Positions 26,810 through 36,295 are shown, counted from the first letter of the stretch. The stretch: 64,000 nt of DNA from Flavobacterium antarcticum DSM 19726 (GCF_000419685.1 NZ_ATTM01000005.1:186001-250000), one strand, 5' to 3'. The notes: generated by a model from the sequence alone, not told the origin. Translations and numbers: made by a program.

Positions 26810-27946
26810 ATGCAAAATAAAATCTGGTTGTCCTCCCCACACATGGGCGGTAACGAGCAAAAATTTGTAAAAGAAGCCTTTGATACTAACTGGATAGCCC
26901 CTTTAGGCCCGAACGTAGAAGGATTCGAACGCGACATCCAATCCTACTTGCAACAAGACGTATACGTTGGAGCATTGAATTCAGGTACAGCGGCAATTCA
27001 TTTGGGATTAATCCTACTGGGAGTCAAAGCAGGGGATGAGGTCATCTGTCAAAGCATGACGTTCTCCGCTTCTGCAAATCCAATACGGTACTTAGGAGCA
27101 ACACCCGTTTTTATCGACAGTGAAAAAGAAACATGGAACTTGTGCCCAATCGCACTTGAAGAAGCCATAAAAGACCGAATCGCAAAAGGCAACAAACCAA
27201 AAGCCATCATCGCAGTGCACTTATACGGAATGCCGTACCAAGTGGGCTCAATCCACGCAGTAGCAGATCAATACGAAATACCAGTACTGGAAGACAGTGC
27301 AGATGCTTTAGGGAGTGCATACAAAGGAAATAAGTGCGGTACCTTTGGTGCAATTGGCGTACTGTCGTTCAACGGCAACAAAATCATCACCACTTCTGGA
27401 GGTGGTGCACTGGTAGCCCATTCAAAAGAACGCAAAGACAAAGCCGTGTTTCTCTCCACACAAGCACGCGACGCAGCACCGCATTACCAACATTCAGAAA
27501 TAGGCTACAACTACCGCATGAGTAACATCTGTGCCGGAATTGGAAGGGGACAAATGGAAGTACTCGACCAGCATGTGGGCTACCGACGCGCCATGAATGC
27601 ATTCTACAAACAACTATTCGCAACAATACCAGCGGTAACGCTGTTTGAAGAGCCCAACGGCGACTACCACTCCAATCATTGGTTGTCTGCCATTACCATC
27701 GATCCCGAAAAAGCCAACGGCAAAACAGCCGAGCAACTAAGACTGCACTTAGAGAAAACCAACATCGAAAGCCGTCCCTTATGGAAACCAATGCACCTGC
27801 AACCCGTCTTTGCATCCTTCCCGTATTACGGCGGAACCACAGCAGAAAAACTCTTTGAAAACGGATTGTGCCTGCCATCGGGTTCCAACCTGAACCAAGA
27901 CGACCGCAACCGAATCAAAGAGGCGATTCAACAATTTTTCAGCTAG
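26810..27946 (+). CDS. DegT/DnrJ/EryC1/StrS aminotransferase (PglE-like)
   Basis: PLP-dependent sugar aminotransferase that would aminate a 4-keto-6-deoxy sugar nucleotide to a 4-amino sugar. The 378-residue protein has FDTNWIAPLGPNVEGFE, LNSGTAAIHLGL, the EDSADALG strand that holds the cofactor, and the Schiff-base lysine at residue 191 in SFNGNKIITTSGGG. This wording is closest to PglE, which acts on UDP-4-keto-6-deoxy-GlcNAc. The next gene encodes the matching 4,6-dehydratase. The usual PglD acetyltransferase is not next to it. GC content and codon use are higher than in the variable block. Confidence 0.9.
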   Translation: MQNKIWLSSPHMGGNEQKFVKEAFDTNWIAPLGPNVEGFERDIQSYLQQDVYVGALNSGTAAIHLGLILLGVKAGDEVICQSMTFSASANPIRYLGATPVFIDSEKETWNLCPIALEEAIKDRIAKGNKPKAIIAVHLYGMPYQVGSIHAVADQYEIPVLEDSADALGSAYKGNKCGTFGAIGVLSFNGNKIITTSGGGALVAHSKERKDKAVFLSTQARDAAPHYQHSEIGYNYRMSNICAGIGRGQMEVLDQHVGYRRAMNAFYKQLFATIPAVTLFEEPNGDYHSNHWLSAITIDPEKANGKTAEQLRLHLEKTNIESRPLWKPMHLQPVFASFPYYGGTTAEKLFENGLCLPSGSNLNQDDRNRIKEAIQQFFS

Positions 27947-28006
27947 TTTCAAAAAAGAAATAAACCGTTTCAATGCCACGTGCGTACATCGTACACCTTT
28001 TTAACC

Positions 28007-28014
28007 TAATTTTG
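28007..28014 (+). promoter_or_regulatory. Possible -7 box before the CapD-like gene
   Basis: TAATTTTG fits TAnnTTTG, 26 bases before the GTG start. No clear TTG was found at -33. Confidence 0.35.
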
Positions 28015-28040
28015 CGCAATTAAAAATACCCATTTCATCT

Positions 28041-30011
28041 GTGCCCAACAAAGAGACCGACCAGTTGTATTACCGTTTAAAGATCCTGAGCCAACGCTTG
28101 AGGCAATTCGGTAATTTGAAAAACTTAGGGTATTTACCCCGATGGATCATTTTATCCATAGATACAGGTATTGTGGCAGTAAGTGCCATTTTTATGTACG
28201 TAATGGTACACAGTATGGGACTGCAAGCCTTTGAATGGTATGCAGTGTACTACATTATACCGACCTACTTTCTAGTCAACATCTTTTTCTTCTGGTTGTT
28301 CAGAACGTACTCCGGAATCATCCGACATTCCTCGTACATCGACGCCATTAAATTGGGCTTCGCCACCTTTTCCACCTTAGTGGTGCTCATTATCATCAAC
28401 TATACCGTAGTACTAGTAAAAGGTGAGAAGATTTTCATGAACGTGGCGCTGATCATCAATTTTGTAATTTCATTTGTCACCTTGTTTGCCTACCGAATTG
28501 TCGTAAAACAAACCTTCGAACGCTACCTCTCCGAAAGCAATAAAGACGAGTTAATGCGGGCCCTAATTTACGGTTCCGACGAAAACGCACTTGCAGTAGC
28601 CAATGCCTTAATCGCAGAACGCCCAAAGCGATTCAAAGTAGTGGGGTTTGTAGACAAACACAAGCAAAACACCGCAAAACGAATCTTAAACTTACCCATC
28701 ATCAGCCTGCGCAAACGCGTACCCGTACTCATGCGATCCATCGACGCAGAAGTACTGGTAATCGCCGACAAAACGCTGACCAAAGAAGAAAAACTAACCA
28801 TTGTAGACGAATGCCTGGAATTCAACTACAAAGTATATACCGTGCCCTTAATTTCCGACTGGGAAGACCAAAAAGGCATCGCTAAAAAAATCAAAACCTT
28901 CCAAATACAAGATTTATTAGAGCGCAAGCCAATTGTATTGGACAACCATGCCATATCAAGCCAACTACAAGACAAAGTGGTACTAGTTACAGGCGCTGCC
29001 GGTTCGATCGGAAGTGAAATTGTACGCCAAATCATCGCCTTCAATCCAAAGATGATTTTAATGGTCGACCAAGCCGAAACACCCTTGCACAATTTGTCGC
29101 TAGAAATAGGACAAATGAAGTCATCCGTAAAGGTACTACCCCTCATTTCAGACGTGAGAAAGCAAGAAGCCATGCGCCACGTATTTGAAAAATACCGTCC
29201 CGCAGTCGTGTTTCATGCAGCGGCCTACAAACACGTTCCGTTAATGGAACGCAACCCCGCACAAGCCATTTTTGTCAACGTGATGGGCACAAAAATAATA
29301 GCCGATTTAGCCTGCAAATACCACTGCGAATCCTTTGTGATGGTGTCGACCGATAAAGCCGTAAACCCAAGCAACGTAATGGGAGCGAGCAAACGGATTG
29401 CTGAAAAATACGTACAAGGCCTGCACCATAAACAACGGTTGTCAAAAGAAGGGTGCGAGAAAACAAAGTTCATTACCACCCGATTTGGAAACGTACTGGG
29501 CTCAAACGGTTCCGTAGTGCCGCTTTTTACCGAGCAAATTGCAAAAGGAGGCCCAATAACCATTACGCATCCCGACATCATTCGGTATTTCATGACGATT
29601 CCAGAGGCATGCCAATTGGTCTTAGAAGCTGGTGCCATGGGAAATGGGGGAGAAGTATACATTTTCGACATGGGCAAACCCGTGCGGATCATCGACTTAG
29701 CGCACAAAATGATTCGACTAGCAGGTTACACCCCAGAAGTTGAAATTAAAATTAAAATAGTAGGCCTGCGTCCAGGCGAAAAACTGTACGAGGAATTGTT
29801 GAACGATGCCGCAAAAACATTGCCAACCTACCACGAAAAGATCATGATCGCCCAAGAAGAAATGGAAGATTTTGAAGCGCTAAACCATGCCGTGGACGAG
29901 CTGATTACAGAAGCCAATCAGTACACCACAAATGAAATTGTACTTAAAATGAAAGCAATAGTGCCGGAATTCATCAGCATGAACTCCGACTTCGTACTGC
30001 TCGATAAATAA
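28041..30011 (+). CDS. Membrane UDP-GlcNAc 4,6-dehydratase (CapD/WbpM/PglF-like)
   Basis: The 656-residue protein has four N-terminal transmembrane segments (about residues 30-160), a first nucleotide-binding domain (about 170-300) and a C-terminal dehydratase domain starting near 320 with VTGAAGSIGSEIVRQ. The active-site stretch VSTDKAVNPSNVMGASKR has Met where other short-chain enzymes have Tyr, the Ser-Met-Lys triad known from WbpM/FlaA1. It should make UDP-4-keto-6-deoxy-GlcNAc for the aminotransferase just upstream. The start is GTG, and the preceding gap is 94 bases. Confidence 0.92.
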   Translation: MPNKETDQLYYRLKILSQRLRQFGNLKNLGYLPRWIILSIDTGIVAVSAIFMYVMVHSMGLQAFEWYAVYYIIPTYFLVNIFFFWLFRTYSGIIRHSSYIDAIKLGFATFSTLVVLIIINYTVVLVKGEKIFMNVALIINFVISFVTLFAYRIVVKQTFERYLSESNKDELMRALIYGSDENALAVANALIAERPKRFKVVGFVDKHKQNTAKRILNLPIISLRKRVPVLMRSIDAEVLVIADKTLTKEEKLTIVDECLEFNYKVYTVPLISDWEDQKGIAKKIKTFQIQDLLERKPIVLDNHAISSQLQDKVVLVTGAAGSIGSEIVRQIIAFNPKMILMVDQAETPLHNLSLEIGQMKSSVKVLPLISDVRKQEAMRHVFEKYRPAVVFHAAAYKHVPLMERNPAQAIFVNVMGTKIIADLACKYHCESFVMVSTDKAVNPSNVMGASKRIAEKYVQGLHHKQRLSKEGCEKTKFITTRFGNVLGSNGSVVPLFTEQIAKGGPITITHPDIIRYFMTIPEACQLVLEAGAMGNGGEVYIFDMGKPVRIIDLAHKMIRLAGYTPEVEIKIKIVGLRPGEKLYEELLNDAAKTLPTYHEKIMIAQEEMEDFEALNHAVDELITEANQYTTNEIVLKMKAIVPEFISMNSDFVLLDK

Positions 30012-30014
30012 AAG

Positions 30015-30044
30015 TTGCACGATTGCTGATAAATTGTAACTTTG
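30015..30044 (+). promoter_or_regulatory. Bacteroidetes-type promoter for the wza/wzc-like pair
   Basis: TTG at 30015-30017 and TAACTTTG at 30037-30044 are 19 bases apart, matching the phylum consensus. The box ends 19 bases before the ATG. It lies right after the CapD-like stop, so export genes can be transcribed independently. Confidence 0.8.
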
Positions 30045-30063
30045 CCTTTTTTAAAAAAGAACT

Positions 30064-30849
30064 ATGATTAAGAAATTAATGGCTGCTGTTGCACTAGTAG
30101 TCGTGTTGGGCTCGTGTGCCTCACGCGAAAAATTACAATACTACCAAGGCATTGCAGAAGCAGTGCAACAAGATGCGCTCACCTACAACCCCATACTGAA
30201 ACACGATGATTTATTGATGATCATTGTTTCTGCACAAAATCCAGAAGCCGTAAAGGACTTTAACCTCGCATCGTATGGTGTGATTGCCGATGGGTCTAAT
30301 ACCCTAGGACGTCCAGATTTGGCAGGAACGCAATTGCGGTACCAATCCTACTTAATTGACAATAAAGGAAATATTGAGTTCCCTGTGTTGGGTACCATTA
30401 AATTGGGAGGGATGGAACGAAGCGCTGCGGTTGAACTGTTGAAAAGCAAAATCCAACAGTATGTAAATAACCCAGCGGTTACATTGCGGATTTTAAATTA
30501 CAAAGTAACGGTACAAGGAGAGGTAACACGACCCGGAACCTTCAGTACAACGACCGAACGCATTACTTTACCCGAAGCGTTAGGCATGGCAGGAGATTTG
30601 ACCATCTATGGAAAACGCGACAACATCTTGATCATTCGCGAAATAGGTGGCAAAAAATCCTACAATTTCGTAGACTTAACAAAGGCAGATTTCATTAATT
30701 CGCCGTTCTACTACTTGCAACAAAACGACTTAGTCTATGTAGAACCCAACAAAACAAAAATGAACAGTTCGGTGGTAGGAGCCAACATCAGTGTAATTTT
30801 GACGTCCGTGTCCTTGTTAATAACCATAGTAGCGCTTTTAATTCGATAA
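30064..30849 (+). CDS. Wza-like polysaccharide export lipoprotein
   Basis: Outer-membrane polysaccharide export protein of 261 residues. The signal peptide ends at a lipobox (VVLGSC, Cys18). After it come the Poly_export domain with HDDLLMIIVSAQNPEAV and one or more SLBB segments around TVQGEVTRPGTFST, then a C-terminal hydrophobic segment (SVILTSVSLLITIVALLI). Such shorter, C-terminally anchored forms are usual in Bacteroidetes. The next gene starts three bases after its stop, so the two are an operon with a Wzc-like partner. Confidence 0.92.
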   Translation: MIKKLMAAVALVVVLGSCASREKLQYYQGIAEAVQQDALTYNPILKHDDLLMIIVSAQNPEAVKDFNLASYGVIADGSNTLGRPDLAGTQLRYQSYLIDNKGNIEFPVLGTIKLGGMERSAAVELLKSKIQQYVNNPAVTLRILNYKVTVQGEVTRPGTFSTTTERITLPEALGMAGDLTIYGKRDNILIIREIGGKKSYNFVDLTKADFINSPFYYLQQNDLVYVEPNKTKMNSSVVGANISVILTSVSLLITIVALLIR

Positions 30850-30852
30850 AAC

Positions 30853-33228
30853 ATGCAACAACAAAATTTCAACTCCACCGAGCAAGAAGACGACAACGAT
30901 TTTAATTTAAAACAACAACTGGAACGCTACTTAGTGCACTGGAAGTGGTTTGTGTTGAGTGCACTTGTTTTTGTGATGGGAGCATTTTTATATTTGCGCT
31001 ACGCTACACCTGAATACAATATTGCTGCGACAGTCTTAATCAAAGACGATAAAAAAGGGGGTATTGGATCGGAATTAGGGAGTTTTGGCGACTTAGCCGC
31101 TTTAACGGGTGTCAAAAGCAACGTAGACAATGAGCTGGAAGTACTGAAGTCGCGTACGCTAGTGCAGAAAACCGTAAAAGACTTAAATCTAAACATCTCC
31201 TATTTCTCAGACGGCCGTGTAAAAACCTCTGAATTATACACATCAAGTCCGTACAAAGTACAGTTCTTTGAAGTGGACAAAGACTTCTATCAAAAAGACA
31301 CCACCTTTGTCATAAAAAGCAACGGAACGAACGATTTTACGATCGAAAATGCAGAAGGAGCCACAAAAGGAACCTATAAATTTGGTGCCACAATACCAAT
31401 GGTTTTCGCCAAAATGGTCGTGATTAAAAATGAAACTGAAGGAAAGGCAGAACGTAAAGCTACGGTGACGGTTCAGTTGTCTAAATTGGAACGGGTAACC
31501 AACAAGTACCTTGCGAAATTGAAAGTGGATGCGATCAACAAAACATCAAGTGTGTTGACGCTATCCATGGTGGATCCGGTAAAAGAATTGGGAGAGGATT
31601 TCATCAACCGTTTGATCACCAATTACAACCAAGACGCCATCAACGATAAAAATGAAGTAGCACGCAGTACCGATCTTTTCATCAACAAGCGACTGGCAGC
31701 GATCACAACCGAGTTAGACACAGTCGAAGGAGCAATTGAGTCCTTCAAAAAAGAAAATAGAGTAACCGATATTGTCTCCGAAGCACAAGCATTCTTAACT
31801 ACAGCAACGGATTACCAAAAGGAATACTTAAAGATCCAAACCAAGAAAGCAATTGTAGACGACGTCATGCAAATGCTGAACAGAGCCACTAATGAAGATG
31901 TAATCCCTACCAATTTAGTGCCGGACGAAGGAAATACAAGCGGCTTGATCCAACAGTACAACTTAATGGTGTTGAATAAAAAACGCTTACTAACGGACGC
32001 AACGCCTGCCAACCCTGCTGTACAGAACCTGGAACAGCAATTGACCGGCTTGAGACAAAGCATCAAGCAAAGTTTGAAGAACTTGCAAAGCGCGTTGGTA
32101 ATCAACGAACGCGACTTAAAAAGACAAGGTAACGTATTGGGAGGCAAGATCAGCGAAATTCCAACCCAAGAACGCGAAGCACGAGTAATTGGGAGAAAAC
32201 AAACGGTCAAAGAAGCATTGTATTTATACCTTTTGCAAAAAAGAGAAGAAAATGCCATTGCATTAAACGTCACAGCACCCAATTCTAAGACGATTGATAC
32301 GGCGTATGCCAATCCAATTCCCGTGGCGCCTAAGAAGAACATTATTTTCTTAGCAGCACTATTGTTGGGACTATTGCTTCCTTTTGCGATCATTTACATT
32401 TACGATTTATTAGATACCAAAATCAAATCGCGGGCAGACATTGAAGGGAAAATACCCGTACCGTTTATTGGTGATGTGCCGAAATCAGAAACACACAACG
32501 AGCTCATCAGCGCGAGCAGTCGTTCGAGTTCAGCAGAAGCGATGCGGATCATTCGTACCAATATGGATTTCATCCTCAACCAGGTACCAGATGGCGTGGC
32601 TAAAACCATCTTCATGACGTCCACGTTCCCAAAAGAAGGAAAGACATTCGTGTCGGTAAACTTAGCAGGTACATTTGCCCTGTCGGGTAAAAAAGTACTG
32701 TTAATCGGAATGGACATTCGGAACCCAAAACTAGACGAGTACATGGACTTGCCCAACATTGGAGTAACCAATTACCTCTCTACTAAAAACGCCGATTTGC
32801 ATAGTTTCATATTCAGACAAGAAGGATACGAACATTTTGATGTGATGTCAGCGGGTGTGATTCCGCCTAATCCAGCAGAGCTGTTGATGAGTACAAAAGT
32901 GGAAAGCATGTTTGCGATCCTCAAGAAAGAATACGATTACATCATCGTCGATACCGCACCAGTCAGTCTAGTGACCGATACGTTACTGATCGCGAAGTAT
33001 GCGGATGCATTTATTTATGTAGTCCGTGCAAACTACCTCGACAAACGAATGCTGAAAATTCCTGAAACCCTATACAGAGAAAAGAAATTGCCGAACATGT
33101 CCATCTTACTGAACGATACCGATACCACCAAAGGCTATGGGTACGGCTATGGGTACGGTTACGGCTACGGCTACGGTGTGGAAGAGGTCAAAGAACCTTG
33201 GTACAAAACACTATTCAAATTTAAATAA
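30853..33228 (+). CDS. Wzc-like polysaccharide co-polymerase with tyrosine-kinase domain
   Basis: Inner-membrane chain-length regulator and probable autokinase, 791 residues. It has a Wzz segment with two transmembrane helices (about 34-52 and 495-515), a periplasmic coiled-coil, and a cytoplasmic BY-kinase domain with Walker A STFPKEGKT (about 590), a Walker A' strand LLIGMDIRNPKL and Walker B YIIVDTAP. The protein ends in seven consecutive Gly-Tyr units (residues 761-774) before a short basic tail. Tyrosine clusters at this position are the phosphorylation sites in known BY-kinases, though the strict alternation with glycine is unusual. It follows the Wza-like gene in an operon and is followed by a terminator. 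Confidence 0.92.
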   Translation: MQQQNFNSTEQEDDNDFNLKQQLERYLVHWKWFVLSALVFVMGAFLYLRYATPEYNIAATVLIKDDKKGGIGSELGSFGDLAALTGVKSNVDNELEVLKSRTLVQKTVKDLNLNISYFSDGRVKTSELYTSSPYKVQFFEVDKDFYQKDTTFVIKSNGTNDFTIENAEGATKGTYKFGATIPMVFAKMVVIKNETEGKAERKATVTVQLSKLERVTNKYLAKLKVDAINKTSSVLTLSMVDPVKELGEDFINRLITNYNQDAINDKNEVARSTDLFINKRLAAITTELDTVEGAIESFKKENRVTDIVSEAQAFLTTATDYQKEYLKIQTKKAIVDDVMQMLNRATNEDVIPTNLVPDEGNTSGLIQQYNLMVLNKKRLLTDATPANPAVQNLEQQLTGLRQSIKQSLKNLQSALVINERDLKRQGNVLGGKISEIPTQEREARVIGRKQTVKEALYLYLLQKREENAIALNVTAPNSKTIDTAYANPIPVAPKKNIIFLAALLLGLLLPFAIIYIYDLLDTKIKSRADIEGKIPVPFIGDVPKSETHNELISASSRSSSAEAMRIIRTNMDFILNQVPDGVAKTIFMTSTFPKEGKTFVSVNLAGTFALSGKKVLLIGMDIRNPKLDEYMDLPNIGVTNYLSTKNADLHSFIFRQEGYEHFDVMSAGVIPPNPAELLMSTKVESMFAILKKEYDYIIVDTAPVSLVTDTLLIAKYADAFIYVVRANYLDKRMLKIPETLYREKKLPNMSILLNDTDTTKGYGYGYGYGYGYGYGVEEVKEPWYKTLFKFK
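33133..33177 (+). repeat. In-frame hexanucleotide repeat coding the Gly-Tyr tail
   Basis: Seven GGN-TAY hexamers (GGCTAT, GGGTAC, GGTTAC and similar) and a final GGT. Because the unit is six bases, gain or loss of copies by slippage would change the number of tyrosines without shifting the frame. Confidence 0.9.
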
Positions 33229-33253
33229 AAAGAAGCCTTCGGGCTTCTTTTTT
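33228..33253 (+). terminator. Terminator of the wza/wzc-like operon
   Basis: AAAAGAAGCC and GGCTTCTTTT with a four-base loop (TTCG), followed by more T. The stem begins at the last base of the stop codon. Confidence 0.9.
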
Positions 33254-33480
33254 GCTTTCGTGCGATTCCACGATTCATGCGCGATCGTCCCGAGGCACTA
33301 GGAATGATTTCTATTTCTATTATAAATCAGCTCGACACTTACTCAAAAATCAGCACTCACAATCCACCATTTTTTCATCTCGAGGAAAGAGGATACGTGC
33401 TTTTCAGCGAACTGGCGAAGCAATCGCTGCATCAGAACATTTTTTTCAATAAAAGCCAGAATTGAATTCCTGATAAGTGT

Positions 33481-33957
33481 CAAATGATTTGAATTAGTTT
33501 GATGGAGCTGAGACTGGACCCTGAAATAAATTCAGGATGACAAAATAAATGTATATTTCTGTACAAAAAAAATAGTAGCGACGCTATAATGTATTCTAAA
33601 TCCACAATTCAGAACTTTGTCATACTGAACTCGTTTCATCAAATGATTTGAATTAGTTAGATAAACCTGAGACTAGACCCTAAAATAAATTCATTATGAC
33701 AAAACAAAAGTATATTTCTTTACAAAAAAGAGCAATAGCGTCCCTATAATGCATTCTAAATCCACAATTCAGCACTTTGTCATACTGGACTCGTTTCATC
33801 AAATGATTTGACTTAGTTAGATAGAGCTGAGGCTAGACCCTGAAATAAATTCATAATGACAAAACAAAAGTATATTTTTTTCCAAAAAAGCGCAGTAGCG
33901 TCGCTATAATGCATTCTAAATCCACCTTTCAGAACTTTGTCATACTGAACTCGTTTC
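33481..33957 (+). repeat. Three tandem copies of a 160-bp unit
   Basis: Units start with CAAATGATTTGA at 33481, 33640 and 33800 (periods 159 and 160). Each contains GACCCTGAAATAAATTCA or close variants, a stretch like ACAAAACAAAAGTATATTT and, at the end, TTTGTCATACTGAACTCG. Copies differ by scattered substitutions. No ORF spans them. Confidence 0.85.
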
Positions 33958-34059
33958 AGTATCTCCAATCATCCAACTCTTAACGACACTTGCGGTTAAA
34001 CTTTTAAAAAGACAACTGCATTTCCACATTAAAACGGTATGAAACACAATCCTTTTATC

Positions 34060-34220
34060 TTCAATCCTTCAATCCTTCTATCCTTCAATCCTTCAATCCT
34101 TCAATCTTTCAATCTTTCAATCTTTCAATCTTCCATCTTCCATCTTCCATCTTCCATCTTCCATCTTCCATCTTCCATCTTCCTTCTTCCTTCTTCCATC
34201 TTCCATCTTCCATCTTCCAT
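34060..34220. repeat. Octamer then heptamer microsatellite
   Basis: About eight TCCTTCAA/TCTTTCAA octamers followed by a dozen or so TCTTCCA heptamers, with a few interruptions (TCTTCCT). The same TTTCAATC words occur before the gene at 26810. Confidence 0.85.
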
Positions 34221-34408
34221 ATCTGAATCACGTTGCTCTATATTGCTACAACTCATAATTCATAAATCTATTCTCATAAAGTTGCTCAAAACTGTCAATT
34301 GTCAACTGTCAACTGAGAACTTCCTCCGTCTTCCAATGCTCCAATCCTTCCATCTTTCAATCTTTCTATCCTTCTATCTCTCAATCTCTCAATCCTCAAA
34401 TCAGCCAC

Positions 34409-34447
34409 AAAAAAAAAAGGACCTGTTGAAAAATATCAACAAGTCCT
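34409..34447 (-). terminator. Probable rny terminator
   Basis: AGGACCTGTTGA (34418-34429) and TCAACAAGTCCT (34436-34447) pair with one mismatch. A ten-base A run on the forward strand (34409-34418) becomes the T run of a reverse-strand transcript coming from rny. Confidence 0.75.
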
Positions 34448-34474
34448 CTACAATTTTTATCTATTCCAGTAAGT

Positions 34475-34516
34475 TTTCAACCTACAACCTACAACCTACA
34501 ACCTACAACCTACAAC
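34475..34516. repeat. Five ACCTACA heptamers in the rny 3' region
   Basis: A perfect run of ACCTACA units between the rny stop and its terminator, so it would be part of the rny transcript (as TGTAGGT). Confidence 0.85.
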
Positions 34517-34520
34517 TTTT

Positions 34521-36086
34521 CTACTTCGCAATATTCACCGCTCTGGTCTCCCGAATAACCGTAACCTTCACTTGACCAGGATAAGTCATTTCCGTTTGTA
34601 TTTTCTGTGAAATATCAAACGATAAAGAAGCTGCGTTGTCGTCGCTTACTTTTTCACTTTCTACAATCACACGAAGCTCACGACCCGCTTGAATAGCGTA
34701 CGCATTTTTCACACCGTGGAATCCAAAAGCAATTTCTTCTAAATCTTTTAAACGTTGAATATAAGAATCCAATACTTGGCGTCTTGCTCCAGGACGTGCG
34801 CCAGAAATAGCATCACAAACTTGTACGATTGGTGCTAACAATGTTTTCATTTCAATCTCGTCGTGGTGGGCTCCAATTGCGTTGCAAACCTCTTCTTTCT
34901 CACCGTATTTCTCCGCCCATTGCATTCCCAATAATGCGTGAGGCAAATCACTTTCAGTATCAGGCACTTTTCCAATATCGTGAAGTAATCCAGCTCTTTT
35001 AGCTAACTTGACGTTCAAGCCTAATTCTGCCGCCATGATGCCACAAAGTTTCGAAACTTCTCTCGAGTGTTGCAACAAATTCTGTCCGTAAGAAGAACGG
35101 TATTTCATTCGACCCACTACTTTAATCAACTCCGGATGCAATCCGTGAATTCCTAAATCGATTACGGTACGTTTACCAACTTCGATGATCTCGTCGTCAA
35201 TTTGTTTCCTTGTTTTCTCAACCACTTCTTCAATTCGCGCTGGGTGAATTCTTCCGTCGGTTACTAATTTATGCAAGGCCAAACGAGCGATCTCTCTACG
35301 AACGGGGTCAAAACAAGAAAGGATAATCGCCTCTGGCGTATCGTCCACAATGATTTCAACACCTGTTGCCGCTTCAATGGCACGAATATTCCGACCTTCA
35401 CGACCGATAATGCGACCTTTCACATCGTCACTTTCAATATTGAAAACAGAAACACAATTCTCCACTGCTTCTTCGGTTCCAACACGTTGAATCGTATTGA
35501 TAATAATCTTTTTAGCTTCTTGTTGAGCCGTCAATTTTGCTTCCTCCATGGTGTCTTGTAGATAAGACATCGCGCTACTTTTAGCTTCCGCTTTTAAACC
35601 ATCGATCAATTGGTTTTTAGCATCTTCTGCCGAAAGACCTGAAATCACTTCCAATTGCTCCAATTGGCTTTTGTGCATGCGTTCTACTTCCTGCTGTTTG
35701 CGGTCTAAGACTTCAATCTTACTTTCGTATTCTTTCGTTTTGGCTTCAAATTCATCACCCGATTTCTTCGCTCGAGTTAATTCTCCTGAAACTTGTGATT
35801 CTTTATCGCGGATTCTTTTTTCTACTTCCGCTACTTTCTTGTCACGACCCAAAATAACTTGTTCGTGTTCCGATTTCATTTCAATAAACTTCTCTTTGGC
35901 TTGAAGAATCTTATCTTTCTTGATGTTCTCTGCTTCTAAATTGGCTTCTTTTATAATAGAAGAAGATTGTAGTTTTGCATTTTTAATCAAGCTCGAAGAA
36001 CTGCTTTTTTCCAACTTCTTTGCGATTGCAAAACCTACGGCAGCTCCTATGATTGCTGCTAAAATTATAATTACTATTGATTCCAT
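34521..36086 (-). CDS. rny: Ribonuclease Y
   Basis: Membrane-anchored endoribonuclease that starts mRNA decay. The 521-residue protein has one N-terminal transmembrane segment (about residues 3-22), a long coiled-coil (30-180), a KH RNA-binding domain with [15 protein letters not shown], and an HD phosphohydrolase domain with the metal-binding HDIGKVPD and AHHDE. Length and order are normal for the family. It lies downstream of a 6S-type RNA and zapA on the same strand. Confidence 0.96.
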   Translation of the reverse strand: MESIVIIILAAIIGAAVGFAIAKKLEKSSSSSLIKNAKLQSSSIIKEANLEAENIKKDKILQAKEKFIEMKSEHEQVILGRDKKVAEVEKRIRDKESQVSGELTRAKKSGDEFEAKTKEYESKIEVLDRKQQEVERMHKSQLEQLEVISGLSAEDAKNQLIDGLKAEAKSSAMSYLQDTMEEAKLTAQQEAKKIIINTIQRVGTEEAVENCVSVFNIESDDVKGRIIGREGRNIRAIEAATGVEIIVDDTPEAIILSCFDPVRREIARLALHKLVTDGRIHPARIEEVVEKTRKQIDDEIIEVGKRTVIDLGIHGLHPELIKVVGRMKYRSSYGQNLLQHSREVSKLCGIMAAELGLNVKLAKRAGLLHDIGKVPDTESDLPHALLGMQWAEKYGEKEEVCNAIGAHHDEIEMKTLLAPIVQVCDAISGARPGARRQVLDSYIQRLKDLEEIAFGFHGVKNAYAIQAGRELRVIVESEKVSDDNAASLSFDISQKIQTEMTYPGQVKVTVIRETRAVNIAK

Positions 36087-36106
36087 TTGCTGTTTTTGTT
36101 TGTATA

Positions 36107-36268
36107 TAAAAAAAGCCTACATTAGGGAAATGTATAAACTCGAAAGGACAAGTTTTGAGCTAACTCACTGTTCAAGCTTCCGTACTGAAACGGCTTGCTC
36201 TAGTAGCGATGATTTGCTCATTCTAATTTGTTAGTGTTGAGTTTACCAAATAAAAACTAATGTAGGCA
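36107..36268 (-). ncRNA. ssrS: 6S RNA, flavobacterial type
   Basis: Between zapA and rny on the reverse strand. The transcript would begin and end with a perfect 11-bp closing stem (forward 36115-36125 GCCTACATTAG and 36257-36267 CTAATGTAGGC), followed by a T run (forward A run at 36107-36114). Further pairing: TAAACTC with GAGTTTA inside the closing stem, and an apical hairpin CAAG-CCGT with ACGG-AAG-CTTG. A long double-stranded rod with a central bubble is the 6S RNA design, which mimics an open promoter and binds RNA polymerase. Position beside zapA echoes ssrS-zapA in gammaproteobacteria, and the length of about 160 bases fits. The family name is from memory of the described 6S-Flavo RNAs. 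Exact ends are estimates. Confidence 0.8.
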
Positions 36269-36295
36269 GTATTTTTAGTCTGTGTTAAGAACGTA

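Larger units (their letters stand above)
33254..34408. other. Gene-free repeat spacer between capsule locus and housekeeping genes
   Basis: No credible gene. The long frame near 34039 is a translation of heptamer repeats. It contains a degenerate hairpin-like element (about 33260-33450), three 160-bp tandem units (33481-33957) and a run of TTCAATCC and TCTTCCA repeats (about 34060-34220). Confidence 0.85.

Noticed and set aside
34039..34575. 178-residue forward frame
   Set aside because: Translation of heptamer and octamer repeats (runs of SSIFHLP), which also crosses the rny terminator. Not a gene.
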